A stretch of DNA of 64,000 nt from Saccharospirillum mangrovi (GTDB taxonomy: Bacteria > Pseudomonadota > Gammaproteobacteria > Pseudomonadales > Natronospirillaceae): NCBI RefSeq assembly GCF_003367315.1, contig NZ_CP031415.1, positions 3,222,001 to 3,286,000 on the forward strand. Reading direction: 5' to 3'. A model generated the notes under the pieces. The model searched no databases. It saw nothing but the letters and a program-made list of their open reading frames with translations, and was not told the DNA's origin. The position numbers and the translations under genes are program-made. Positions 27,579 through 39,300 of this stretch are shown one piece after another; positions within the stretch are counted from its first letter, which is position 1, and each line of letters begins with the position of its first letter.

Positions 27579-28976
27579 ATGCAGAAAGCCACGGCTGAGC
27601 CGCAAACGCCCGAGGTACCTTTTCTGGTCAGACAACACCTAAGCAAACACGGTATTCAACCCGAAACCGGACCAACCGGCGTCAAACACATGCACGCAGA
27701 AGTCACCTTGTTGCGAGATACCTTTGGCATGGTCCAGGTATTTTTCCGCTCCGATACCCTCCTCGATCTGGAAAAAATTCATCGCCAGACCGGCCGCAAA
27801 CTCGAGCCGCTGGCAACGCCCGACATCGACCGCATCAAAGCCAAGCTATCGGTCAACACACTGCCGGCGTTTGACGATCTGGTCGACGCCGAAACCTACA
27901 TCGACCAACGCCTGTTCAGCGCCGAAGATTTTTTTGTGCACTCCGGCAACAGCGATCGACTGATCCGGGTACGCAGCGGCGCCGAACTGAAACACAAAGA
28001 CAGCACCCGAATTTTCGATCTGTGCGTCGATCTGCCAGAGCCGTTGCCAGACATCGACGACCTCGGCGTTTTTGAGCACGACCGCAACGAAATCTACCGC
28101 GCCGTCACCAGTTTCACCGCCCTGCGCATTCGCCAGCGGCTGTCCGAAACACTGGAAATTCCGCCGCTGTCGGAAACCGCTCAAGCCATCATCCGCTTGC
28201 GCGCCGACCCAGACGCCGACATCACCAAACTCAGTCGTATCGTCGAGAAAGACCCGAGCCTGGCCGCGCAAGTGGTCAGTTGGGCAAGCTCGTCGTATTA
28301 CGCCGCACCGGGTTCGATCAAATCGGTGCAAGACGCCATCGTGCGCGTGCTCGGTTACGATCTGGTGATGAACCTGGCGCTCGGTCTGGCGCTCGGTAAA
28401 ACGCTGGAAATGCCGGATGACCAACCAGAAGGTTTTTCCTCCTACTGGACCCGGGCGGTGTTTGTCGCCGCCACCTGCGGCGCCTTGCTGGCGAAAATTC
28501 CGCGCGAATTCCGGCCCGGCTTTGGCCTGGTGTATTTAACCGGCCTGCTGCACAACTTCGGTTATCTGATTCTGGCGCACGCCTTCCGGCCGCACTTTTC
28601 CGCCACCTGCCGGATGATGGAAACCAACCGTCATTTGCCGCATCAGCACATCGAACAACATCTGCTCGGCATCACCGGCGATCAGATTGCCGCCTCACTG
28701 CTGCACTACTGGAAGATGCCGAACGAAGTCTGCCTGGGCATTCGCTACCAGATTGAACCGCACTACCAAGGCGCGCATTCCGACCACGCCCAACTGGTGT
28801 ATCTGGCCAATCATCTGTTGCAGAAACACGGTTTGCTGCCCGGCCTCGCGCACGAGTTTGACCCGGCGGTGTACGACTATCTGCACCTGTCGCCGGACGA
28901 CGTCGAAGACGCCATGAACGAGATTTTCGAGGCGAAAGATCAGTTAGCGGTGATTGTGCAGGGGCTTGAGAGTTAA
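27579..28976 (+). CDS. YbaK-like deacylase / HDOD two-domain protein
   Basis: A 465-residue cytoplasmic protein. The first ~160 residues resemble the YbaK/ProX aminoacyl-tRNA deacylase fold (HAEVTLLRDTFGMVQVFF, FVHSGNSDRLIRVRSGAEL), and the rest is an HDOD domain (IPPLSETAQAIIRLRADPDADITKLSRIVEKDP in segments, then VRVLGYDLVMNLALGLALG). HDOD domains are enzyme-free signalling modules related to HD phosphohydrolases. The ATG 27579 has AAGGA at about ten bases; a reading from 27510 is less likely. The same fusion is known in other gammaproteobacteria, but its role is unclear. Confidence 0.8.
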   Translation: MQKATAEPQTPEVPFLVRQHLSKHGIQPETGPTGVKHMHAEVTLLRDTFGMVQVFFRSDTLLDLEKIHRQTGRKLEPLATPDIDRIKAKLSVNTLPAFDDLVDAETYIDQRLFSAEDFFVHSGNSDRLIRVRSGAELKHKDSTRIFDLCVDLPEPLPDIDDLGVFEHDRNEIYRAVTSFTALRIRQRLSETLEIPPLSETAQAIIRLRADPDADITKLSRIVEKDPSLAAQVVSWASSSYYAAPGSIKSVQDAIVRVLGYDLVMNLALGLALGKTLEMPDDQPEGFSSYWTRAVFVAATCGALLAKIPREFRPGFGLVYLTGLLHNFGYLILAHAFRPHFSATCRMMETNRHLPHQHIEQHLLGITGDQIAASLLHYWKMPNEVCLGIRYQIEPHYQGAHSDHAQLVYLANHLLQKHGLLPGLAHEFDPAVYDYLHLSPDDVEDAMNEIFEAKDQLAVIVQGLES

Positions 28977-29000
28977 TCGCGAAGCGATTAACTCTGCTTA

Positions 29001-29085
29001 ACGCTCGACGGGAGACGGGAGACGCTTGATAGGTTTTCCGCTAACTCGCGTCTCCCGTCAGCGCAGCGTGCGTTTAGCGTCTCCC
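29001..29085. repeat. GGGAGACG-type palindromic repeat, copy 1
   Basis: GACGGGAGACGC at 29014-29025 pairs perfectly with GCGTCTCCCGTC at 29048-29059; a further GCGTCTCCC follows at 29077. The right part (29048-29085) is identical, except for one base, to 33438-33475 downstream of deaD. It lies between the convergent HDOD and pepD genes. Confidence 0.85.
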
Positions 29086-29096
29086 GGATCTGGCCT

Positions 29097-30554
29097 TCAG
29101 GCCAGATCCTTCAGTAATTCCTTCAACAACTTCCAGAACGGTTCCACCGTCGCAATTTCCAAGCGCTCCACCGGGCTATGAGCGCCCAGGATGGTCGGGC
29201 CGAACGACACCATGTCCAGTTCCGGTTTCTTGCTCTTGAGAATGCCGCATTCCAGACCGGCGTGAATCGCCTTCAATTCCGGCTGCCGATTCAGTTGCTG
29301 GTTCGCCAGCGCGCGCGTCCGCGCCACCAGCTCGCTGCTGAAATCCGGGTTCCAGCCGGGGTAATCCAGAATCACCTGCGGCACCAGACCGAAGGTTTCG
29401 AACAGCGCTTCCAGATGTTGTTTCAGCGGCCGCGCTTCGTCGGCGTTGAAGAAACGCAGGCTGGTTTGCAGTCGGAATTCGCCGTCGCGCAACGACACCA
29501 CCGCCATGTTCACGCTCAAATCCACCAGATCGGCCGGCTGATTCAGGTTGTAGCGCTGGGCGCCGTGCGGCATGACGCTGAGCAGATTCAGCAGCGTGCG
29601 GGTGTCGGCGCTTGACGCCACCAACGGCTCGTCGATCTCGACCGGCTCCAGCGTCCATTGCAGACCGTGATCGTTCTGCGGCAAATAGCTCAGCCAGCGC
29701 TCGCGCGCGGCGTTAGCGATGCGCTGCCAATCGTCCAGTTGGTCAGTGTTCACAAACAGATCGGCCGAGGCCTCGCGGGCGATGACGTTGTGCGCCACGC
29801 CACCACGCATGCGGCTCAGTTGCCAGTCTAGATCGCTGGCGTCTTTCAGTATCTCGGTCAGCAGCTTGTTAGCGTTGCCCAATTGCTGATGAATCTGAAT
29901 GCCGGAATGGCCGCCGGTCAGCCCTTTCAAATGCAAACGGTAACTGACCAGGCCCGGTCGCGGCCGCTTCATCATAATCTGCCGGCCGGCCTCGTAACCG
30001 TAACCGCCGGCGCAGCCGATGTAGATTTCCGGCCACTCTTCGGTGTCCAGATTGATCAGCTTAGTGCCGCGCAACAACGAAGCATCCAGACCAGACGCGC
30101 CGTGCAGGCCGGTTTCTTCCTCGGTGGTGAACAGCAGTTCCAGCGGCGGATGCACCACGCTCGGGTCGGTCATCGCCGCTAAAGCCGCAGCGGCACCGAC
30201 GCCATTATCGGCGCCCAGCGTTGTGCGGTCGGCTTTCAGCCAGCCGTCCTCGACTTTGAGCGTCAGCGGGTCGGTGTCGAAATCGTGTTCTTTGTCGCCG
30301 GTTTTCACCGTCACCATGTCCAGATGGTTCTGAATCACGACGGTTTCGGCGCCTTCACTGCCGGGCGATGCCGGCACATACACCACCAGATTGCCCGCCG
30401 CATCACCGGCGTGGTCGTAACCATGCTGCTCGGCCAGCGAAACGATGTGCGCACGAATGGCTTCTTCTTTACCCGACGGGCGTGGAATCTGGGTGATGGC
30501 GTAGAAATGGCGCCACAGGTGTTCAGGTTGGCTGGGGTAATGCTCAGGAATCAT
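29097..30554 (-). CDS. pepD: Aminoacyl-histidine dipeptidase (peptidase D, M20)
   Basis: A 485-residue M20C metallopeptidase that cleaves Xaa-His dipeptides such as carnosine. Metal-site segments are seen in order: VIQNHLDMV (H and D), TLGADNGVGAA (bridging D), TTEEETGLHGA (catalytic and metal E), LINLDTEEWPEIYIG (D) and LGAHSPVERL (H near the C-terminus). Length is as in E. coli PepD. It is transcribed toward the HDOD gene and away from hicAB. Confidence 0.94.
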   Translation of the reverse strand: MIPEHYPSQPEHLWRHFYAITQIPRPSGKEEAIRAHIVSLAEQHGYDHAGDAAGNLVVYVPASPGSEGAETVVIQNHLDMVTVKTGDKEHDFDTDPLTLKVEDGWLKADRTTLGADNGVGAAAALAAMTDPSVVHPPLELLFTTEEETGLHGASGLDASLLRGTKLINLDTEEWPEIYIGCAGGYGYEAGRQIMMKRPRPGLVSYRLHLKGLTGGHSGIQIHQQLGNANKLLTEILKDASDLDWQLSRMRGGVAHNVIAREASADLFVNTDQLDDWQRIANAARERWLSYLPQNDHGLQWTLEPVEIDEPLVASSADTRTLLNLLSVMPHGAQRYNLNQPADLVDLSVNMAVVSLRDGEFRLQTSLRFFNADEARPLKQHLEALFETFGLVPQVILDYPGWNPDFSSELVARTRALANQQLNRQPELKAIHAGLECGILKSKKPELDMVSFGPTILGAHSPVERLEIATVEPFWKLLKELLKDLA

Positions 30555-30664
30555 AAGGCTACCGGAATAAAGGATAACGAACGTCCCCGGCGCTCCCTAC
30601 CGGCGGTTCTGAAGGCTCCGTAGCTTACTCATCCGGGGGGTAAATGACCACGCCCTGCAGCGAA

Positions 30665-31066
30665 TCATTGATTCTGTTCACGCCGGGCCAAGGCCAAACC
30701 GGCCCGCGTCAGAAAGGCGGAGCGGCTTTCGTGATGCACCCGGGCGGCCGCGTCAATGGTTCGCAACGCCCCCACTGGCACCGTCAGATTGATGCGTTTG
30801 GATGGCCCGGTCAGCCGAGTGGTATCAATATCGACCAACATCCAGACACCGCCTTCATACGCATCGTCCCGTGCCAGTGTTTCCAGCGGTGTGGGATCGG
30901 GTACCTCGATATCTTCCCCTTCAAACCACAGTTCTATCGTTTCCTGCACAGCGGCTGGGATGGCTTCCCAGTCGTCTGCAGCGGAGAAACAACCCGGAAA
31001 ATCAGGCAGCGTCACTCCGTGTGCTTCCGTAGCGTTACCGGGATGAATATAGATTGGATAAAGCAT
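30665..31066 (-). CDS. hicB: HicB-family antitoxin
   Basis: A 133-residue antitoxin of a type II HicAB system. The N-terminal degenerate RNase H-like fold shows YPIYIHPGNATEAHGVTLPDFPGCFSA in pieces typical of HicB (GVTLPDFPGCFSAADDWEA), and the C-terminus has a ribbon-helix-helix (KRINLTVPVGALRTIDAAA). The ATG has a GGAGGTG site that overlaps the end of hicA three bases upstream. HicB binds HicA and represses the operon; the palindromes at 31263-31291 are the likely operator. Confidence 0.93.
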   Translation of the reverse strand: MLYPIYIHPGNATEAHGVTLPDFPGCFSAADDWEAIPAAVQETIELWFEGEDIEVPDPTPLETLARDDAYEGGVWMLVDIDTTRLTGPSKRINLTVPVGALRTIDAAARVHHESRSAFLTRAGLALARREQNQ

Positions 31067-31069
31067 GGT

Positions 31070-31273
31070 TCACCTCCACTCCCAGCCGGCCTGGCGGTAT
31101 ATATTGCGCACTGTACCGATCGGTAAATCCTTCCGTGGATGTGGCACTACGACGTGGCCGGGCTTGTCCGGGTGTTTGAATTTCGAGTGATCACCCTTGC
31201 CGCCTACCCGCCGCCATCCTTCGCGTTGTTTTTGATCTACAAAGAGTCGCTTAATGATGGCTACACTATTCAT
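31070..31273 (-). CDS. hicA: HicA-family mRNA interferase toxin
   Basis: A 67-residue HicA toxin with a double-stranded-RNA-binding-like fold. WRRVGGKGDHSKFKHP contains the catalytic histidine of the family (KGDH), followed by VVVPHPRKDLPIGTVRNIYRQAGW, the conserved C-terminal half. It cleaves mRNA and is neutralised by HicB, encoded next. The start ATG 31273 lacks a Shine-Dalgarno site and lies within a palindrome just after a TAATAT box, so the transcript may be leaderless. A TTG-started reading from 31324 is less likely. Confidence 0.92.
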   Translation of the reverse strand: MNSVAIIKRLFVDQKQREGWRRVGGKGDHSKFKHPDKPGHVVVPHPRKDLPIGTVRNIYRQAGWEWR

Positions 31274-31291
31274 AGTGTGTATATTACACAC
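31263..31291 (-). promoter_or_regulatory. Overlapping palindromes at the hicA start (operator/promoter)
   Basis: ACACTAT-TC-ATAGTGT (31263-31278) overlaps the hicA ATG. Immediately next to it GTGTGTA-TAT-TACACAC (31275-31291) is a second perfect palindrome. On the reverse strand the latter contains TAATAT, a plausible -10 box placing the transcript start near the ATG. Binding by HicB is expected from the family but is inference here. Confidence 0.65.
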
Positions 31292-31347
31292 CCACAGCGA
31301 ATCGACTACCCTGCTGACCTTCAATCAACAAAGACTTCACAAAAAAA

Positions 31348-31376
31348 CAGACAGCGCCATTGCGCTTCGCTATACT
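31348..31376 (+). promoter_or_regulatory. Probable promoter for deaD
   Basis: CAGACA at 31348-31353 and TATACT at 31371-31376 are spaced by 17 bases. The coding region starts at 31564, so the transcript would have a leader of about 180 bases, as is common for cold-regulated deaD genes. Confidence 0.5.
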
Positions 31377-31563
31377 CCGCGCCCCTTTGCCCCAGGGTCG
31401 GTCGGAAACCGGCGCCGGGGTTGGTAAGGAGCCCGTTTCTTGATCCCGCTTTTTGGCGGTTGTGCCCGGCCCGATTCACGCTGATCTCAGCCTCGGTCCG
31501 CCCTCGAACACGGCTCCTGTCGCAGTCGTTGCCAGCGAGCGCTGGCCCTCGAGGAAAATTAGC

Positions 31564-33375
<1,812 letters not shown>

Positions 33376-33380
33376 CGGAA

Positions 33381-33475
33381 GACGGGAGACGGGAGACGCC
33401 AGTTAGCGACACCGCAGCTTGCTGCGGTGTGTATCAAGCGTCTCCCGTCAGCGCAGCGTGCGTTCAGCGTCTCCC
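33381..33475. repeat. GGGAGACG-type palindromic repeat, copy 2
   Basis: GACGGGAGACGC at 33388-33399 pairs with GCGTCTCCCGTC at 33438-33449; the loop holds a small ACCGCAGC-TT-GCTGCGGT hairpin. The right part matches copy 1 at 29048-29085 with one difference. Further GGGAGACG units extend left into the last codons of deaD. It lies between deaD and the convergent trp operon end. Confidence 0.85.
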
Positions 33476-33493
33476 TTTCTTTTAAGCCAACGC

Positions 33494-33673
33494 TTAAAAG
33501 AAAAAATACCGAATCGCCGCCGCAATCAGCACCGCCGGTACCAAAATACGCAGCCACTTGCTGTAAGTCGCCATCTGTTCTTCCGACACTTCCGAGCCAC
33601 GCGCAGAAGTTATTTTCAGCACCACAAAAATGGCGATTAATAAAACCAGCAGAATGGGAATAATCGGCGGCAT
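33494..33673 (-). CDS. Small membrane protein translationally coupled to trpC
   Basis: A 59-codon reading frame starting at ATG 33673, which shares one base with the trpC stop (TGATG), the same overlap used between trpD and trpC. The product is [20 protein letters not shown], a first membrane helix, then a polar loop with ARGSEVSEEQMATYSKWLR and a second hydrophobic helix ending IRYFFF. Coupling, the intact frame and the two-helix pattern support a real gene. No family was recognised. It is the last gene of the trpG-D-C segment; a link to tryptophan synthesis is not implied by the sequence. Confidence 0.7.
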   Translation of the reverse strand: MPPIIPILLVLLIAIFVVLKITSARGSEVSEEQMATYSKWLRILVPAVLIAAAIRYFFF

Positions 33674-34506
33674 CAGTTTGCTCCAAATAATTCGTTCAAT
33701 CGTGCGCCCGGATCGTCGGCACGCATAAAGGCTTCACCCACCAGAAAACCGTGAATACCTTCGGACTTCATCAACTGCACATCAGCCGGTTCAAGAATGC
33801 CGCTTTCGGTGATCAGCGTGCGGCCGTCATCGACCATATCTTTCAGCGTCAGCGTCGTATCCAGCGTTAAATTAAAGGTGTGCAGATCGCGGTTGTTGAT
33901 GCCAATCAACGGCGTCGATAGCGCCAATGCCTGACGCATTTCCTCGGCATTATGCACTTCCACCAACACATCCATGCCCAGCTCCAACGCCTGATCGTGC
34001 AGCGCTTTTAATTGCGTCGGTTGCAAGGCAGCGACGATCAGCAAAATACAGTCGGCACCGATGGCGCGCGCTTCGGTCACCTGATACGAATCGACCAGAA
34101 AATCCTTGCGGATCACCGGCAACGAACAAGCGTTCCGCGCGGCGATTAAATAGTCTTCATGGCCCTGAAAAAAATCACGGTCGGTGAGTACCGATAAGCA
34201 AGTCGCGCCGCCTTTTTCATAACTGCGCGCAATCTCGGCCGGGTCAAAGTGTTCGCGCAACACACCTTTCGACGGCGAGGCTTTTTTCACTTCGGCGATC
34301 ACGGCCGATTCGCCACGTAAGACGCGCTCAGTCATTGTCTTAGCAAAACCGCGCGGCGCCGGTTGGTCGTCAAAGCGTTGCTCTAATTCACTGACCGAAA
34401 CCCGCGCCGAACGCTCGGCAATTTCTTCGGCTTTGCGCGCCAGAATTTTTTTCAGAATGGTTGGAGTGCTGTCCATCGAAATGTTGTCCATCGAAGTGCG
34501 GTTCAT
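33673..34506 (-). CDS. trpC: Indole-3-glycerol phosphate synthase
   Basis: A 277-residue single-domain TrpC, converting CdRP to indole-3-glycerol phosphate. Seen: [32 protein letters not shown] (catalytic lysine), [57 protein letters not shown] and TESGI. The start ATG 34506 overlaps the trpD stop by one base; the first 15 residues contain a short imperfect repeat (SMDNISMDS) from a 15-base tandem duplication and are not conserved, so initiation at an internal ATG is possible. There is no fused TrpF domain. Confidence 0.96.
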   Translation of the reverse strand: MNRTSMDNISMDSTPTILKKILARKAEEIAERSARVSVSELEQRFDDQPAPRGFAKTMTERVLRGESAVIAEVKKASPSKGVLREHFDPAEIARSYEKGGATCLSVLTDRDFFQGHEDYLIAARNACSLPVIRKDFLVDSYQVTEARAIGADCILLIVAALQPTQLKALHDQALELGMDVLVEVHNAEEMRQALALSTPLIGINNRDLHTFNLTLDTTLTLKDMVDDGRTLITESGILEPADVQLMKSEGIHGFLVGEAFMRADDPGARLNELFGAN

Positions 34507-35543
34507 CAGGCACCTGCCAGCGCATCGGTAAAGGCGGCGAGCTCTTTCAGTTTTTCGAACGCCATGCCGGTGGAAATCGCATCCTGCGCCATCGATACGC
34601 CGGCTTCCAACGACTGCGCCACGCCGGCGGTATAGATGGCTGCGCCGGCGTTGAAGGCAATCAAGTCGGCCGCGCGGGCAGCAATTTCATCGTCAGCACC
34701 GGAAAGCGCGGCACGAATCACTTCAAAACTTTGCTGCGCCGATTTCACCGCCAGACCAGACAAACCCTGCGTCGCCAAGCCAACGTCTTCCGGCCGCACG
34801 GTGTAGGTTTTGACTTCGCCATTTTTCAGTTCGGCCACTTCGGTGGCACCGCCGATGCTGAATTCATCCAGACCGTCGCGCGAGTGCACCACCAGCACGT
34901 GTTCGCTGCCCAAACGCTTCAACACATTCGCCAGTGGCTCACACAGATTCGCGCTGAACACGCCTATTACCTGGCGTTTTACACCGGCCGGATTGGTCAG
35001 TGGGCCGATCAAATTAAAAATGGTGCGCATGCCCAATTCCTTGCGCGGGCCGATGGCGTGTTTCATCGCCGAATGGTGCGCGGGCGCGAACATAAAACCG
35101 ACGCCAACCGAATCGATGGCGCGCGCAGTTTGTTCCGGCGTCAGGTTGATGTTGATGCCCGCGGCTTCGAGCAAATCGGAACTGCCGGAACTGGACGACA
35201 CGCCGCGGTTGCCGTGTTTGGCAACGCGCGCACCGGCGGCAGCGGCCACAAAGGCAGCGGCGGTAGAGACGTTGAACAAGTCCTGGCCGTCGCCGCCGGT
35301 GCCGCAGGTGTCGATCAGATGATCACCGCTGACTTCGACCTTGGCCGAGAGTTCGCGCATCACCAGCGCCGCGCCGGTAATTTCCTCGATGGTTTCGCCT
35401 TTCATGCGCAGGCCCATCAGGAAAGCGCCAATCTGCGCATCGGTGCATTCGCCGGTCATGATCAGGCGCATCACGGCCTGCATTTCGTCCTGGCTGAAAT
35501 GTCCGTGTTCGGAAATGCGTTTTAAGGCGGCTTTGATGTCCAT
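34506..35543 (-). CDS. trpD: Anthranilate phosphoribosyltransferase
   Basis: A 345-residue TrpD that transfers the phosphoribosyl group from PRPP to anthranilate. Typical segments: [33 protein letters not shown] split around the GTGGD loop, [37 protein letters not shown] and [11 protein letters not shown]. Length is normal. It follows trpG by 63 bases and overlaps trpC by one base, so translation of the two is coupled. Confidence 0.97.
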   Translation of the reverse strand: MDIKAALKRISEHGHFSQDEMQAVMRLIMTGECTDAQIGAFLMGLRMKGETIEEITGAALVMRELSAKVEVSGDHLIDTCGTGGDGQDLFNVSTAAAFVAAAAGARVAKHGNRGVSSSSGSSDLLEAAGININLTPEQTARAIDSVGVGFMFAPAHHSAMKHAIGPRKELGMRTIFNLIGPLTNPAGVKRQVIGVFSANLCEPLANVLKRLGSEHVLVVHSRDGLDEFSIGGATEVAELKNGEVKTYTVRPEDVGLATQGLSGLAVKSAQQSFEVIRAALSGADDEIAARAADLIAFNAGAAIYTAGVAQSLEAGVSMAQDAISTGMAFEKLKELAAFTDALAGA

Positions 35544-35606
35544 GACGGCGGCTCCTGCGGCGCTAAATCGGGGACTGACGACTATATCAGATCAAACCCG
35601 CAGCGT

Positions 35607-36206
35607 TCACTCCGCACGGCTGGCCGCGTCGATCTGGCGTAGAAAATTCGCCAGCAGCTCATGGCCGCTTTGGGTAAGGATGGATTCGGGATGGAACTGC
35701 ACGCCTTCAATCGGCAAGGAACGATGGCGCAAACCCATCAACACCGTTGCGTCGGCGTCATCCACCCAGGCGGTCGCTTCCAGTTTGGCCGGCAAGGACG
35801 CTGCATCGACCACCAGCGAGTGATAGCGCGTCACTGTCAGCGGCTGTGGCAAACCGGCGAACACGCCCTGTTGCTGGTGCCGGACCTGCGATGTTTTGCC
35901 ATGCATCACACGCGGCGCACGCACGACGTTACCGCCGTACAGCTGGGCAATGCACTGATGCCCCAGGCAGACGCCGAGAATCGGCAGGCGACCGGCACAA
36001 TGCGCAATCGCCGCCATGGAAATGCCGGCTTCGTTCGGCGTGCACGGGCCGGGAGAAATCATCAGGCCGTCCGGTGCCAGCGCATCCAGTTCGGCCAGCG
36101 TAATCGCATCGCTCAGCCGCACCACCACCTCAGCGCCCAATTCCTGGAGGTAATGCACCAGGTTGTAGGTGAAGGAATCGTGGTTATCGAGCATCAGAAT
36201 GCGCAT
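35607..36206 (-). CDS. trpG: Anthranilate synthase glutamine amidotransferase subunit
   Basis: A 199-residue glutamine amidotransferase supplying ammonia to TrpE (or PabB). The class I triad is visible: nucleophile in [13 protein letters not shown], histidine and glutamate in VQFHPESIL; the oxyanion loop is [16 protein letters not shown] 36206 ([20 protein letters not shown]) is the natural start; the frame extends to 36419 without conserved content. trpE is not in this window, as in pseudomonads where trpE is separate from trpGDC. Confidence 0.95.
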   Translation of the reverse strand: MRILMLDNHDSFTYNLVHYLQELGAEVVVRLSDAITLAELDALAPDGLMISPGPCTPNEAGISMAAIAHCAGRLPILGVCLGHQCIAQLYGGNVVRAPRVMHGKTSQVRHQQQGVFAGLPQPLTVTRYHSLVVDAASLPAKLEATAWVDDADATVLMGLRHRSLPIEGVQFHPESILTQSGHELLANFLRQIDAASRAE

Positions 36207-36393
36207 GGCAGCAACGGTCGGGCGGAAACGGCTGGCGAGTTTAGCACTGGCACAAAGCCTGCTGTAGAGCGTCACGGCACTCGCGCCAGCGCCAGTGCCG
36301 TCAACCGCGCCTCGGCCCATTCCGATAATTGCACCAAAAAAGGGCAAGTGGCGCGCCCAACGCCATTGAATTGAGCTGAAACGAGCGCCCGGC

Positions 36394-39300
36394 ATGACCG
36401 CCTCGCAGAAAATTTTCAAAGTCCGTCGCCACTACAACAAGTGGGTCGCCAACCAGACGCTGGAAGACTACGCGCTGCGTTTCACCGCCCACAAAGGCCG
36501 GCGCATGAGCATCGACCGGGTCGGCCACACCGCGCTCGGCGCCACTGCTTTTTTAGCGCTCGAAGGCATCGCCGCAGCGGTAACGCTCAGCTACGGCTTT
36601 ATCAACACCGTCGCCGCCATGCTGGTGGTGTGCGCACTGTTTTTTATCACCGGCTTTCCGATCACCTACTATTCGGCCAAGCACGGTCTGGACATCGATC
36701 TGCTGACCCGAGGCGCCGGTTTTGGTTATCTCGGTTCCACCATCACCTCGCTGATCTACGCCTCCTTCACCTTTATTTTCTTCGCCATCGAAGCGGCGAT
36801 TCTGGCCTCGGCATTAAAAGCCTTGCTCGGCATTCCGGTGGCGGTTGGTTATTTCCTCTGCGCTGTGGCGGTCATTCCCATCGTCACTCACGGCATTCGG
36901 GCGATCAGTAAATTCCAGGCCGGTTCGCAATGGATCTGGCTGGCGTTGCAGTGCGCGGCGCTGGCCGTGGTGATTGTGCACGATTTCAATTCCATCCCCG
37001 ACTGGACGCATTTTGCCCCAGCCGATTTACCCGCCGCTGGCGATTTCAACATCCTGCTGTTCGGCGCCGCTGCCTCGGTGTTTTTTGCGCTGGTCGCGCA
37101 GATTGGCGAACAAGTCGATTACCTGCGGTTTATGCCGGAAAAAACCGACGCCAATAAAAAACGCTGGTGGTTCTGGCTGATTCTCGCCGGCCCGGGTTGG
37201 GTAGTGTTCGGCGTTATCAAAATGCTGCTCGGTTCGTTTCTCGCGTTTCTGGCGATTCGTCAGGGCATACCAGCGGCAACCGCGTCTGACCCGACGCACA
37301 TGTACCAGACGGTGTTTTTCTATCTGACCCAATCCGACAAGTTAGCGCTCATTCTGGCGGCGCTGATGGTCATCCTCTGTCAGATGAAAATTAACGTCAC
37401 CAACGCCTACGCCGGCTCGATTGCCTGGTCGAATTTTTTCTCGCGTTTAACGCACAGCCACCCCGGCCGCGTCGTCTGGTTGGTATTCAATGTGACCATC
37501 GCGCTGATCCTGATGGAACTCGGCATTTACCGTTCACTGGAAGCGATTCTCGGCGTGTTCGCCATCGTCGCCGTCAGTTGGCTGTGTTCGCTATCGGCCG
37601 ATTTGCTGATCAACAAACCGCTTGGTTTAAGTCCGTCGCACGTCGAATTCAAGCGCGCGCATCTGTACGACATCAACCCGGTCGGCACCGGCTCGATGTT
37701 GATCGCCACCGCCCTGGGCATGATTGCCTATCTGGGTTTGTTCGGCGAAGTCGCAGCGACCTTGGCGCATTTCATCAGCTTAATTGCCTGCTTCATCTGT
37801 GTGCCAACCATCGCCTGGCTGACCAAAGGCCGCTATTACCTGGCGCGGCAATCGCCGGAATTGATTCCGCTGGCGCGACACTCACACGGCGAACAACACC
37901 GCACACTCACCTGCGGCATTTGCGAGAACGATTTTGAAGTCGAAGACATGAGTTACTGCTCGGCGTATCAGCAACCGATCTGCTCGCTGTGCTGTTCGCT
38001 CGACGTGCGTTGCCTCGATAGCTGCAAACCCCAGGCGCGGTTGTCGCAGCAAATAATTGATTCATTGCGCGTGCTGTTGCCGGTCAAAGCCGTGCGCTGG
38101 GTGAACTCCCGCCTCGGCCGTTTTATCGCCATTTTACTGACCATTAATTTGCTGACGGCGGCGTTATTGGCGTTGATTCACCGCCGCATGAATCCGCAAA
38201 CCGCCGGCGAAATTGCACTGCTCGATCAAACCATGGGAACGCTGTTTTTCACGCTGTTGATTGTCTCCGGCGTTATCGCCTGGCTGTTTTTATTGGCGCA
38301 CGAAAGTCGCGTAGTGGCGCAAAAAGAATCCAACCGGCAGACGCAAAAACTGACCCGCGAAATTGAAGCGCACCAACGCACCGACCTGGAATTACAACGC
38401 GCCAAAGAACTCGCCGAACGCGCCAACGCCGCCAAGAGTCGTTACCTCACCGGCCTCAGCCACGAGTTGCGCACACCGCTGCAATCCATCCTCGGTTACG
38501 CCCAATTGCTGGCCGACCGCAACGACACCCCGCCCAGCCATCAACACGGACTGGCGACGATTCGGCGCAGCGGTCAGTACCTGACAGACTTGATCGAAGG
38601 TTTATTGGACGTCTCAAAAATCGAAGCCGGCCGACTCGATTTGTATCGCAACCGGGTGCAACTGCCGGAACTGCTCGACCAGTTGGAAACCATGTTCGCC
38701 ATGCAGGCCGAAGCCAAAGGCATCGCCTTCCAGTGCATTCGCCACGACCCGCTGCCGAAAACGGTCATCACCGATGAAAAACGGCTGCGGCAAATTCTGA
38801 TTAATCTGTTATCGAACGCAATTAAATACACCCAAAAAGGCTCGGTCACACTCGACATTCATTACCGCAATCAGGTTGCGGATATTTCCATCACCGACAC
38901 CGGCGTCGGCATTCCCGCCAACGCTTTGGAACGCATTTTTGATCCATTCGAGCGAGTGCGAAACGCCGACACTCCGAACCTGCCCGGCACCGGTTTGGGC
39001 CTGACCATCGTCAAACTGCTGACCGAAATCATGGGCGGTAATTTGAATGTGGACAGTGAACTGAGCCAAGGCAGTTGCTTCAACGTCAGCCTGATGTTGC
39101 CCTGGGTCACCAGCGAAGCGGATGTCACCGACCGGCCACGCCGCATCGTCGGCTACGAAGGGTTGCAGCGTACCTTGTGTTTGGTAGACGACGACCCGGT
39201 GTTGCGCGGTTTGCTCGCCGATTTGCTAATTCCGCTCGGCTTCACCACGTTAGAAGCACACGACGCCGACAGCTGCCTGACCATGCTCAATCAGGTCACA

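Noticed and set aside
34461-35525. 354-codon forward frame opposite trpD
   Set aside because: Shadow of trpD; no recognisable domain or start signal.
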